A stretch of DNA of 64,000 nucleotides from Puccinellia tenuiflora. Its lineage: Eukaryota > Streptophyta > Magnoliopsida > Poales > Poaceae. Location: NCBI GenBank assembly GCA_012064385.1, contig QRDG01002506.1:1-64000 (forward strand), in the 5' to 3' direction. Positions 12,440-22,519 of the stretch are shown one piece after another. Below the pieces are notes generated by a model. It did not search any database. It saw nothing but the letters and a program-made list of their open reading frames with translations, and was not told the DNA's origin. The number at the start of each line of letters is the position of its first letter. The first letter of the stretch is position 1. Both the position numbers and the translations under genes were made by a program.

Positions 12440-12656
12440 TGTTGGGTTTAAGCACGACGGCAAGTCGTGTTGTGCAAGGACTCCTCCCTAGTCCTATATA
12501 TATACATGTAATACCCCCTGTAAACCCTAGTTCAAAAAAGCAATAAGAAACCAAACGTCCGACACGGACGTGTAGCAATCCAATCTGTGCCGCGTGCGTG
12601 TGTTGTGTTCGTGTTCCTCTTGATATTCTCGTGCAGGTGTAGATCGAGGACCATCA
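12440..12656 (+). repeat. 3' LTR of the copia element
   Basis: 217 bp, same ends as the 5' LTR, preceded by the purine tract GGGGGTGAT (12431-12439) and followed by the target duplication CAAGG. Confidence 0.95.
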
Positions 12657-14729
12657 CAAGGTTCCCAAAATATCTAACTTTCGATGTCTTCTCAACATCG
12701 TTGCAGTCAAATAGCATCAAGTGATACAGTGTACCAACCCCGCATATCCCCCCTCGTGATATTCGTTGCAGGCTGATATAGCGAAGGTGTTTCAGTTTAC
12801 CACATTTTTCAGTGAGGCTTATATTTTTGTAATTACCTACCAGTCTTGAACAGAAGAGACGCAAAAACTTCAAGCTTTCAACAACTCTTTCAAGTGCATA
12901 AATTACATCCATTTCAACACCATGGGCAGTATCATCAATGATAATAGTCCGCAAGTACTTAAAATTAGATATTTTCCTGACCTCATCAACAGAAAAGCTG
13001 TGAATATTAGCAATGCACATGTGTCTGACCGTACAATTATCATCTTTAAACATGGCAGGGTGAGTAATTCTTGCACATTCACCTGTTGACACATTCCTTG
13101 CTAAATCATGCATCAAGTCATGTATTACATAGTATTCTTGTTCTGTTCCCCCAAATGTAATTTCTTCTCTGGTTTTTAGATCAAAAAATGACTTTTTATT
13201 CAGCTGAACCAAAATTTGTTCTCCGATATCCTCAAAAGTTTGTGAGCCACTCGCATGCTGCGAGATCAACCCTGAACCCATCCACATTTGGATCAATTCT
13301 TTCTTTTTAAACTCATAGTCTTGTGGAAATATGCAACAGTATCGGAAGCAAATCTGAAGCTCTGTTGGTAGGCTGTAGTAGCTTAATCTGAGAACCCTCA
13401 TGATACTTTACTTTCTTCAGTTCTATTGAAATGTTCTAATCCTTCATGCAAGAACCTGTCCCAGTATTCAATCATCATATTACCTCGCAAATACCCAGCG
13501 ATAACCTTTGTTACCAAGGGGCACCCTCCTAGTTTCCTTGCTATCTGCTCTCCAGTGGATTTGAAACGCTCACAATCTTGCAGATCCAGCCCAGAAGAGA
13601 CATGGTGATTGAATAGTTCAATATTTTCATCTTTTTCTAGTTCTTGTAGATGCAAGCACTGACCTCTTTCAACTCCCATCACGTGTGTTGCCGTGTCTAC
13701 TACCGATTGCATTCTGGTTGTCAACAAAATTTTGCTTCCGGTGTTCACATTCCTGAGGGGAGCAAATAGTTTATCCCATTCACCTTCTTTCTTATCTTCC
13801 CACACATCGTCCAAAACTAACAAAAATTTCATAGACTTCAGCTTCTCTTTAAGAAGTCTTTGCAATGGTTCCAAATGATCAGAACTTGGTTTTTCCCCTG
13901 TAACAGATTCGAGAATTTTACTTGTCACCGCTGTTGCGCTAAAGCTAGTAGACACAGTGAGCCAGATGACCTCAAAATTATTCCGCACTGCATCTTCTTT
14001 GCATATGCTCTGAGCCAAAGTAGTCTTCCCCATGCCGCCATGACCAACCACTGAAATAATAGATACATTAGTGGTGCTTGTCACAGTTTCAGCCGACTCA
14101 GCTGATGTCTTGGTTATCCATCCAATGATCTTCTCCTTCTCCTTTTCTCGCCCAACAAATTTAGATGCACTCAATTCAGAGCTTGTCTCGCGATCATTGT
14201 TACCTAGCTGCTGGCTGGTGGAAGCAGATCCTTTGAGACGGTCTGCAACAGCGAGGAAGCTGACCACTTCTGCAGCAGATCTGTCCAAACCTTCCACAGC
14301 TTTTCTCAGTCTCTTGAGGGTGTCCCGGTGAGCAAAATTCTTCAGGGTCTTGTCCACAATACTAACATTCTTAACAGATCTGGCAACTTTGTGCCTCATC
14401 TTAGCAAGAGGGGAGCCCCAGTCACTAACCTTTCGTTCCTCGGCCTTGTCTTCCAGCTCATAGTACTCAAGCTCATCGACGGCATTCTCAGCGTCCTCGA
14501 CCGCGTCCCTGAACTGCCACAGCCACGCGTCCAGGGCATGGCTCTGCTCCCTGACGTGGTCTGGCTGGACGACGTCGAACACGGCCTCGATCTTTGGCAT
14601 GGCCAGCAGCAGCCGGTTCTTCAGCTCCTCCATGCCTTGGGATTTGCGGTACTTGTCAAGGTAGCCAGCTGAAAGCCTTTCCGACCAAGAATGAGATGAC
14701 TTCCCAGCAAACGCAATCGCGGTAGCCAT
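12657..14729 (-). pseudogene. CC-NBS-LRR resistance gene pseudogene, 5' part
   Basis: The minus strand starts at ATG 14729. An N-terminal coiled-coil (Rx-N type) contains AENAVDELEYYELED, in the place of the EDVID motif. NB-ARC motifs follow in order: P-loop VVGHGGMGKTT, kinase 2 KFLLVLDDVWED, RNBS-B GSKILLTTR, a GLPL variant GGCPLVTKVIAGYLRG, RNBS-D CFRYCCIFPQDYEF, and the MHD region VIHDLMHDLARNVS. LRRs then begin. A one-step frame change at 13398-13401 separates the GLPL part (ending EESKVS, stop) from MRVLRLSYYSLP; no intron signals fit there. The LRR region is then interrupted by the copia element at 12656. An intact protein would be a cytosolic immune receptor acting by nucleotide-switched oligomerisation. 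This copy cannot make one without correction. Confidence 0.9.
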
Positions 14730-14980
14730 CTGCCACAGACTTCCGATCTGAAATTGAATACTTAACAGGGGTTTAATCCCCTGGAACGAGCAGCGGCAGT
14801 GGCAGTGGCAGTGGCAGTGTCAACCTACACCAAGCCCAAGCAGTATTACACTGAATCAGCCACAAGGCGACAGAGGATGCAGAGTTCGTCCGGTGACCGG
14901 AGCCGGGAGCTGCTCGGTTGGCAGTGAAGGCCGAACGCATCGACGTCGGTGAAGAGTGGATTTTCTTCTCCCCGTCGTCG

Positions 14981-15764
14981 ATCTGAAACCATAGTTGCCA
15001 CAATCCGGGTCGTTGGGTCGAGGAACGGGGGTCGCCGGGTCGAGAACGGGGCCGCGGGTCGAGGGTCGACATCTCTAGGAACAAGGTTCGACATGGGGTA
15101 CACATCTTCGGAACGCTAATTTGGAACATGGATCGCGATCCACGCTATTTTGCGTCGATGACCCCGGTACGATATGCTGGGTCATGGAATACTGCGTGGA
15201 GGCCAAAAAGAATTATGGGCTCGACAGGTAAGCCCAGTACATTCGAAACCCAAAGCTATCACAAAATATCTGTTTCATTTGTTCCCCATCTGTTTCATCC
15301 CCATCCCCTCAAAGAAAAGTCGGTTTCATCCCCAAGACGCATCTCATCAGTTTCTTTCCCGGGAAGCACAAAGCCATCCCCAAATCTCTTTCATCTCTCC
15401 AATCGGTGATTCCCCTAGTGAGTAGGCAGATGACCAATCGGCCACGGCGGAGACGGATGAACGCAGCAGGGCAGGCCACAGTGCGGCGGCGGCGCGAGAG
15501 TCAGACCTTCCGGCCGCCGCCGGCGTACTCATCAATGGTGGGACAGAGATGGCGCATGCTGCACTAGGGCTGCGTGCGGGCGCATTGCGGTGGGATGACT
15601 GGTATGTATCTTGGATACTCAATCGGGGTCAGCAAGTCGACCTGGATCATGACCTGACCACGACCCACGTCGACCCACCGTCGTCCCCGACCCTCGAACT
15701 GGGTCGATCGACCCTGGGTCGAGGAACGCGGCATCGACCCCCTTTCCGGCTACTATCTGAAACC
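14981..15764. mobile_element. Mutator-like element, degenerate (about 0.76 kb)
   Basis: The 10-bp direct repeat ATCTGAAACC occurs at 14981-14990 and 15755-15764 and brackets 14991-15754. The inner ends are inverted: TAGTTGCCACAATCCGGGTC at the left against AGTAGCCGGAAAGGGGGTC read in reverse from the right, about 15 of 20 matching. Both ends are rich in GGGTCGA. Mutator-like elements make 9-bp (8-11) target duplications, so this fits. No transposase is visible. The element is about 250 bp upstream of the NLR start codon, within its likely promoter or leader. Confidence 0.6.
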
Positions 15765-16942
15765 CTGGAATATAGGATGGGAGATTTCGCAGCCGCAGTC
15801 GAGAAAACGCTTCGCCGCCCTGAAAAGCTCGGACGCCGGCGACGTAATTAAATCCCACCACTGATGTGCTACAGCGCGAGGCGGCCACGTCACGGGAAAG
15901 CTCGGACGCCGGCGACGCGTGCTCACCCAGTGAGCGAGCGAGAGTCGCACCCAAACAACGGGGAGGTGGTCGCCGTTTGGCTTTTCGCTGCCTCTCTCTT
16001 CCACGTGGGGCCCAAGGTAGGGACGTGTGTTGCTTCCTAGGAAATTACATTTTTGTTTCCATGAAAGTGGAAATGAATACGAAAACATAGGAAAAAATAC
16101 GGAAACAAATACATATCAAATATGATGTCGAAGCAGACTGTATTTTTTGAGTTTCGGCCACTCGTCGTGCTCGATCCTGGTGAGTAGTTGGTCCCCTTGG
16201 ACCCTTCCCTTGCCCATTCTAAAACGGAAACATAGCAGAAAATACGGAAACAAATACATATCAAATACATATCCCCGCTCCAAGGACATGTAGGTTTCGT
16301 GGCCTTTTTTAAAAAACAATTAAAAACCCTTAAACACCACCAGCTGATGTGTGGGTCCATCCTATTAGCTCTGCTGTTCAACTGAAAAAATCAACCCAAA
16401 CTTTGCGCAATTTGTTATGGCACTGGTACGTATCAGCGGTTTTGCCGAAAACAAACGCTAACTTGTTAACCCATGCATCTAGCCCTAACTATGGCACCAA
16501 AATGTAATTTCGTCATTCCCTCTCTTTGATGAACGGGTTCTCTTTGATTAAAATTTTTTGGGAGGATTATCAAGGATTTATTACTTTACCAGTGAAATTC
16601 TTTTCACGGGAAAAAGACCTGCTACCCGTAGTGGTTGGTAGCTACACACCCTAGGTTTGACCGATACGTAGCTTCAATAGTAAAAAGAGATTACTCAGAC
16701 TGAATGGGGGATGTCACTATTAGACTTGATAGAAATATTAAAAACTGTTTTGAATTTTTTTTCAAGTTTTTTCCTGTTCGTTATGATTATTTATTTAAAG
16801 TGAACGAAAAAGTCGAACCTCAAAAATAACAAACAATTTTTTTCTTCAAAATCTATAACTAGTTTTGTACAGCAAGAATCCATGTTCTACTAGATAAACA
16901 AGCAAAAATCGTATTTTCACTGAGGTAGCAACATATTTACAT
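15765..16942. other. intergenic DNA with short direct repeats
   Basis: AAGCTCGGACGCCGGCGACG occurs twice (near 15823 and 15899). A second pair built on ATACGGAAACAAATACATAT lies near 16097 and 16236, about 145 bp apart. The first pair lies in GC-rich DNA that may be the original NLR promoter. No gene is supported. Confidence 0.5.
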
Positions 16943-17413
16943 ACAATCCAGGATGAGCGTGCGGACGCCGTCCTCATCGCGCAGATGAAGGAAGCCGTCA
17001 TCCTTGTCGCGCAGAACCGTGCCATCCTCGATTTCGTGGAGGCGGCGCGCGCGACGCCCGATGGCGGGGAGGACGGCGAGGACGAGGCGGCGGGCGAGGT
17101 CGGTGACGACAAGGTGGCGGGCGAGAACGACGATGACGAGTGGGGCTTCTCCGACGAATACGGGGTGGCGACCGATGATGGAGCTGGCGAGGACACCAAC
17201 AACGAGTGGGGCTTCTCCGACTCGGACGAGTAGATGCTGGACGGCAATGGCGGCGAGGCGGGCGAGGACGTGGCCATGCCGGATGCCGATGGCGGCGAGG
17301 CGGGCGAGGCCGCCGACGTGGAAATGCCCGACCTTGATGAGGCCGGCCACCGCGACGGCTAGGGCTCGTCCATCGAGTTCGAGATCACCAACACCGGCAG
17401 CGACGAGGAGTAA
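16943..17413 (+). pseudogene. decayed copy of an acidic-protein family (copy 1)
   Basis: A continuous frame begins GATGAGCGTGCGG after an acceptor-like AATCCAG and reads DERADAVLIAQMKEAVILVA, then AQNRAILDFVEAARA, then long Gly/Asp/Glu-rich repeats such as GGEDGEDEAAGE and DEWGFSD. In-frame TAG stops occur at 17231-17233 and 17360-17362, with the final TAA at 17411-17413. The same protein family is present on the minus strand at 52039-52690, which shows that the 5' exon is missing here. The predicted protein is short, acidic and low-complexity, with no known domain that I recognise. Presence in two repeat-rich places suggests spread by transposon capture. Confidence 0.65.
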
Positions 17414-17889
17414 GTACATGACGGGAGATCTATAGCTAGCTAGCTAGTAGTAGTATAGCTCGGTACATATTTTGCTAAGATTATTAGATCGATCAGGGGA
17501 TCGATCTAGCGCGCATTGATCGAAGTTGCGCGCGAGATATGCTGTAGGGGCTCACATATTTTGTTAGAATTAACAGAGGCCGGCCGGCCAGGATGGATCG
17601 AGATTTGTCCGGCGTTGAAATCACTAAAACAATCGTTGTATTGTGCTAGTAATTGTACTTATGAAATTCATCTTTATGTGACGATCTGTTTTGCTTATTG
17701 TAAGTTCGGCTCATCGATATTTCGTCCAAGTTTTCGTGCGCATTCGGGCTTTTGAGTCAGTCAGATCAAGCTACGGCGGACGATTATTCCAACCATGTAA
17801 AACTATTTCGGAGCTGGTTAATTTCACGGGCCGTCTCTAATATATATGTGTGGACTATCCGAATTTTATATTTTCCATTAAAGTTTGAG
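17414..17889 (+). other. probable 3'-flank of copy 1, no gene seen
   Basis: Starts with the GCTAGCTAGCTAG run after the stop codon, then mixed-composition DNA resembling a 3' UTR. No coding frame is convincing. Confidence 0.4.
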
Positions 17890-18700
17890 CCTTGCGACCA
17901 TACTCCCCCCGAAACCTAAAGACTTTTATTTTGAAGCAAAAAAATGATTATGGCGAATAATCTAATGTAATTGGGAAAAGACTATTTATTTTTAAGTTAA
18001 TTTTTTATTGATTGTATACTATTTATTTGGAAGCCAAAAAAATCAATGGGACAATATACTATTTTAAGCCAAAAACAATGATTATGAAAAAATAATCTAA
18101 TATAATTGGAAATGGCTATTTATTTTTAAGTTAAAAATCATTGATTATGTACGATTTATTTGGAATAAAAAAAATTAACGGGACACTATACTATTTATTT
18201 CCAAGCCAAAACCAATGATTATGGATAAATAATCTAATGTAGTTGGGAAATGACTATTTATTCTTAAGTATAATCATTGATTGTGGATAATTAATCTAAT
18301 GGATGCCACAAGCCTTGCGACCATACTCCCCCTGGAACCCAAAGAATTTTATTTTGAAGCAAAAAAACAATGATTATTAACAAATAATCTAATGTAATTG
18401 GAAACAACTATTTATTTTTAAGTAAAAAATTCATTTATTATATACTATTTATTTGGAAGCCAAAAAAATCATTGGTGGACAAATAATCTAATGGATGTGA
18501 CAAGCCTTGCGACCATACTCCCCCCCGGAACCCAAATACTTTTATTTTGAATAAAAAAACAATGATTATTAACAAATAATCTAATGTAATTGGGAAACGT
18601 CTATTTATTTTTAAGTAAAAAATATCATTGATTATATACTATTTATTTTGAAGCCAAAAATATTATTGATTGTGGATAAATAATCTAATGGATGCGACAA
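17890..18700. repeat. AT-rich tandem repeats
   Basis: Units start with CCTTGCGACCATACTCCCCC at 17890, 18313 and 18505. Inside them shorter modules recur: AATCTAATGTAATTGG, CTATTTATTTTTAAGT, TACTATTTATTTGGAAGCC. The first unit is about twice as long as the others because it contains an internal duplication. No coding capacity. Confidence 0.8.
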
Positions 18701-19079
18701 GTCAGTGAGACATCTCAGTGAGTTGTCTCACACATTAATTCATTGGACCACAATCAACTCTTTTTATGCAACACCTAAATTGCGAGCGCGGGTACTTGAA
18801 CTTGGGTGGACAGGAAAGGCGTCAACATCTTCTTGCCACCAGGCTATGCCTAAGTCTGCAACATCGGAGAGGCATCCAATAATATCAACCGTCTCTGATA
18901 GGTTTATTCCCGAGACGGACAAAAGTAAAACCGTCTAAGATAGTCTAGAGGCGGACAAAAGTAACAACCAGGATATTCGAGATGGGGGCAAATAATACCC
19001 GACTCTAACTTTATTAGAGACGTTTGGGAAATTCCGTTCGACTGAGGGGTTTCATCCTGAACGGTTCAATTATTTTTTA
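18701..19079. other. intergenic DNA, nothing identified
   Basis: Contains GAGACGGACAAAAGTAA-like near-repeats (about 18911 and 18951). No gene, RNA or clear transposon end was seen. Confidence 0.4.
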
Positions 19080-20150
19080 GTGGGACCGACTCTAGGTTCC
19101 GTTCAAGATGGTCATGTTTATACTAGTGTGGGTTGGCAGAATACGGCGGCGGCGACTTCTATGGTGTGTGTATGTGGTGTGCGTCGAGGGCCGTTTGTGT
19201 TCCCGGCTTCCCCTTGGGCGGCTTAGCGTTAATATGATGTGCGTAGGTGTGAGGTCTGGACTCACGGTTGTGATCATGGTCACCCGTTCATCAAGCTTGT
19301 AGGTGTAGCGACAATTATCGCTAGGAAGGTGGGTCCCGGTTGATCGATTTATTTCTTTGTAAGGTTTTGTTATTCATAAAAAAGGTTGTGTCCATCATAT
19401 TGATCAGGGATGGCACCCGCAGGGTATGGGTGCGGGTGGAGCCATCCCATACCCTTACCCGTGCCTCCCAAGTTTGCCCATCACCCGTACCCATACCCGT
19501 AAGCGGGTACAAGTTTTTCCCATACCCTTCATCCGACAGGGTAAAGGGATACCCGCGGGTAAAAATACCCGCATTTTGAACAAATATCAATTGAGCAAAA
19601 AAACTGAGATAATGTGACAATACATAGTTATAAACAACAACATCTAGTCTACACTATTAAATTCATAAACTCAATCCTCGTATGGAGAGACGTGTAGCAA
19701 CGACGCAGCGTATCTGTGTATGGCAGGCATCGATTACCTACTAGGGATTTAATCTAGCGTCATTTACTCATTTAGGTCACCGGATTATGGGATGGAGTTG
19801 AAGCTTGTATGTATACCATCTCGATCGATTGTGGGTCTACTCGAGTTGACCTGCCTAATGCCTATGCGGAATTAGAAAATTAGGTTAGATTTAATTAGAA
19901 TAAGCTCCACTTGATAGAATTTATATGGGTACAAGGGCACGCAGGTATGGGTTATGCAATCCCATGCCCGTACCCACTCTGCCCGATGGGCACAAGATTT
20001 TCCTATTTATATACCCATGGGTATTTCGTAGTCCCAAACCCTTACCCTAATAGGGTTTTTACCCGCAGGGTACGCGGGTACAGGGTACCCATTGCCATCC
20101 CTAATATTGATGTAGAGGCCGGGGGTTGCAACCTCCTCAAAATCTAGAAA
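19080..20150 (+). mobile_element. LINE 3'-end fragment, interrupted by a hAT element
   Basis: Sequence up to 19396 and from 20112 joins as one L1-type 3' UTR, ending GATGTAGAGGCCGGGGG. The same phrase, ATGCAGAGGCCGGG, appears in the 3' UTR of the minus-strand LINE at 23694-29571. No RT domain remains. The hAT element splits it at the duplicated ATATTGAT. Confidence 0.5.
19405..20103. mobile_element. non-autonomous Ac-like hAT element (699 bp)
   Basis: An 8-bp target duplication ATATTGAT flanks it (19397-19404 and 20104-20111). The left terminus is CAGGGATGGCACCC. The right terminus read in reverse is TAGGGATGGCAATGGG. Both arms are filled with subterminal GGGTA/TACCC motifs. hAT elements make 8-bp duplications. 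The maize Ac ends are CAGGGATGAAA and TAGGGATGAAA, with the same C/T mismatch at the outermost base. No transposase is encoded. Confidence 0.9.
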
Positions 20151-20730
20151 ATACTACACATTATTCTGTTTAGGATCACACACAGTTAGGACAACAGCAA
20201 ATACATAATCACGATGAACATGACGAGGTTTATGAAGTTTTTGACCCTACTAGACCCAATCTGAGTAGAACCATTCCCACCTTCATGATTGTTGCGCCTC
20301 TCGAACTTCAGGTATTCTTATTCTAGTTCCTCTATAGCGTCAAACCATTTAGAGTTGTTGTTTAATTTCGCAACTGTCTACTTGTTAGTGGCACTCCTGC
20401 TTTGAGGTGTAAACTCTGGAAACCCTCCCACTTTGCACCACATGGCACCTCATCTATCAAGACCGAAGATTTCACGAGGTGCATCATAAGCAAGTTTACA
20501 AATTTTCAACATATATATATAGCACCTCATTTACCAATTAAGACATAAGATTTCAATATATACTCATATATTGACACAAGAATCTTAATTACATGGACAC
20601 TTAAATACATTATGTCCTTGTTTAACCATACAGTACATGCATAAACACGCAACTAGTCTTAATATCATGGCGTGAGTACGTAAGAATACCTGCGTACTCT
20701 ATACGACCAACAGACTTAATTAATTGAGGC
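20112..20730. other. downstream region of the nepenthesin-like gene, no other gene
   Basis: AT-rich flank with no convincing frame. It holds the tail of the LINE fragment and lies 3' of the minus-strand gene at 20949-22337. Confidence 0.4.
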
Positions 20731-20863
20731 TTGCTTCGGTGGCCTCCCCTGGAGGAAAACTGAGGAGCTAAGTTTTTCTCAAAATCTTCCAATCAAAAGT
20801 TATGGGTAAAATCATGGCCGTCTGTAAGCCAAACGTTTACGCGGGGAGAGGTCACCGAAGCAA
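20731..20863. mobile_element. small inverted-repeat element (133 bp)
   Basis: TTGCTTCGGTGGCCTCCCC at the left pairs with TTGCTTCGGTGACCTCTCC read in reverse at the right, 17 of 19 bases. The length and ends suggest a MITE. No clear target duplication was found, so the superfamily is open. It lies about 90 bp beyond the stop codon of the gene at 20949 and could affect its 3' end. Confidence 0.6.
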
Positions 20864-20948
20864 AAGTGTAATTAACAAATCAGGAGGACCCACGATCGAT
20901 CGATAATAAGCAAATTAAAGGGAGGAACGGAAGAGATGATCGATCTAG

Positions 20949-22337
20949 CTAGAAGAGGAGGACCCACGCAAGGAGCAGGGAGACTATGGCCACCTGCGAG
21001 TTCACCATAGCGGCGGCCGCCGCCGTCTCCGCCGCCGCCGTCTCGAAGGTCAGCTGCTGGCCATCGAGATCGTAGATCATGTTGGTGCCGGCCTGCAGCA
21101 TGGTTCCTAGGATGGTGCCTATACCAGAATTGGGCGGCATGGGCAGCATGGTGAGGCATTGCTGGTTGGTGTTGACGTCCTTGTAGAAGTAGTGCACCGT
21201 TGTGAGGTCCATCTTCGCACCACCATCAAATACCAGGGTTATCTTTGGGAACTTGAGCTCGGCCACGGCGTTGGTGTTGTAGCATAGGTCCAGCTGCCCC
21301 TGAACGTTTTTCTCGTTCTGTGACTTTATCTTGCCCACTAGCGCGGCCTTCACCGCATCGTAGGCGTCCTTCTGGAGCCAGGTGACGGGGGTGGTGGTGC
21401 TGAGGGCTACCCCGCCGGAGCTGCCGTCCGGCGCGAGGTCCAACGCCCCGGCCGGGATGCTCGTTAGCGACTTGCCGTCGACCTGTATTCCGGTGAGCTT
21501 AACGTAGTACATGCCCGGGTAGACCTTGCTCTGCAGTAATGGCGTGGATCGGCTATGTTCCGTCTTGGGCTGGGCTTCGTCGCCCAAGAGGACCACGCTG
21601 GTGGAACCGGTGCTCTTGGAGTCGTCGGCTGTCAGGAAGTAGGAGAACCTGGTGATGCCTAGCTGTTTGAGGATGGAGAGGGGGCCCTTGCTGTTGCTGA
21701 ACCCAATGTTGGCGCCGTCCTGCTTCACCGTGTTCTGGGTGCTGCAGCCGAAGAGCACGTTCCCGGAGACGGGGGACGTCCCGGTCCCGGCGGTACCGAA
21801 GGTGAACTGCCCATTGGCGAGGTAGCCGGCGCTGTAGGTCCCATCGTTGGCTGACCCGAGGCCGTACTCGCAGGCGCTGGAGGCGCCGCCGCAGTCGTTG
21901 TAGTTGTTGCTGGTCTTCCTGAGCGCGCCATAGCACGTGTCGCTGGCGCAGTGGACCACGGAGATGGCTTGCGCCGCCGTAGAGGTCGGGCTCGGGCACT
22001 GCACCCAGAAAAAGTCGTTGAAGATGTCGACCACGCCGGAGAAGGTCTGTTGCCCGGCGGAGACGCTGTAGAGTATGAGGCCGGCTTGGTCGGCGGCGTC
22101 GCCGCCCAGCTGGCCGCCCTTGTTCTTGCTGGGGCTCTTGAGCTCTTTCACCAGGGCGGATACGCCGGCGGTTGCGACCTCCTTGATGATAATGCTCCCG
22201 ATCGTTTTCATGACAGGCGCAAGGAGGATGGCCGGCGCCACCGCCTGCGTCAACGGCGCAGGCTGCAGGAGCAGGAGCAGCACAAGCGTCACGGCCACCG
22301 CGCTGCTACCTCGGTTTGCTGCTGGGCGAGGAGCCAT
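20949..22337 (-). CDS. nepenthesin-like (A1 family) protein lacking both catalytic motifs
   Basis: An intact 462-residue, single-exon frame. The start at 22337 is chosen because it precedes a clear signal peptide (VAVTLVLLLLLQPAPLTQA, about residues 14-32). The fold is that of plant pepsin-like proteases: FFWVQC after the first catalytic loop, a cysteine-rich insert (about residues 110-160, with CASDTCYGALRK and CGGASSACEYGLGS), then YPGMYYVKLTGIQVDGKSL and a C-terminal lobe. The first DTGS motif is replaced by DIFN (VVDIFNDFFWVQC). The second, normally DSGT, reads ALSTTT (GGVALSTTTPVTWLQ). Proteolysis is therefore unlikely. The C terminus VAIVSLLLAWVLLF suggests a GPI signal or membrane tail. 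By family precedent (for example TAXI-type xylanase inhibitors) such proteins can be inhibitors or ligand binders, but no function is shown here. A TATA box lies upstream. Confidence 0.88.
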   Translation of the reverse strand: MAPRPAANRGSSAVAVTLVLLLLLQPAPLTQAVAPAILLAPVMKTIGSIIIKEVATAGVSALVKELKSPSKNKGGQLGGDAADQAGLILYSVSAGQQTFSGVVDIFNDFFWVQCPSPTSTAAQAISVVHCASDTCYGALRKTSNNYNDCGGASSACEYGLGSANDGTYSAGYLANGQFTFGTAGTGTSPVSGNVLFGCSTQNTVKQDGANIGFSNSKGPLSILKQLGITRFSYFLTADDSKSTGSTSVVLLGDEAQPKTEHSRSTPLLQSKVYPGMYYVKLTGIQVDGKSLTSIPAGALDLAPDGSSGGVALSTTTPVTWLQKDAYDAVKAALVGKIKSQNEKNVQGQLDLCYNTNAVAELKFPKITLVFDGGAKMDLTTVHYFYKDVNTNQQCLTMLPMPPNSGIGTILGTMLQAGTNMIYDLDGQQLTFETAAAETAAAAAMVNSQVAIVSLLLAWVLLF

Positions 22338-22418
22338 AGTGTGATATCACACGTAAGGGGAAGGGACTAGCTTAAGTTTGTGTATGGCTTTGCGTATGAA
22401 GCATCCGGCCAGGAAGTT

Positions 22419-22426
22419 CTCTTATA
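22419..22426 (-). promoter_or_regulatory. TATA box for the nepenthesin-like gene
   Basis: TATAAGAG on the minus strand, about 89 bases from the start codon, giving a predicted leader of about 55 bases. The position fits a plant core promoter. It is a prediction from sequence only. Confidence 0.5.
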
Positions 22427-22519
22427 CAGCAGATCGAGGGAGGTTGCAAGGGACTTGTTCTTCTCGTGGTTTCTAAACCAATAATGCAAGACCTCCCACC
22501 TTGTCTTTAAATAAGAATA

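Larger units (their letters stand above)
7722..12656 (+). mobile_element. Ty1-copia LTR retrotransposon inserted in the NLR
   Basis: A complete element of 4,935 bp with two 217-bp LTRs (TGTTGG...CCATCA) and a 5-bp target duplication CAAGG (7717-7721 and 12657-12661). A tRNA-Met-type primer site TGGTATCAGAG follows the 5' LTR, and a purine tract GGGGGTGAT precedes the 3' LTR. The LTRs differ at three positions by my count, all transitions, so the insertion is recent. The domain order gag, protease, integrase, RT, RNase H is that of copia. The element is in the opposite orientation to the NLR. The polyprotein is broken by several single-base indels and a stop, so it is not autonomous as read. 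Confidence 0.95.

Noticed and set aside
15128..15851. Plus-strand frames in the GGGTCGA-rich region
   Set aside because: They lie within the proposed Mutator-like element, conflict with each other and have low-complexity Arg/Pro/Ser composition.
21553..21999. Gln/Arg-rich frame overlapping the nepenthesin-like gene
   Set aside because: It is an alternative reading frame on the same strand of a well-supported gene; composition reflects GC-rich codons.
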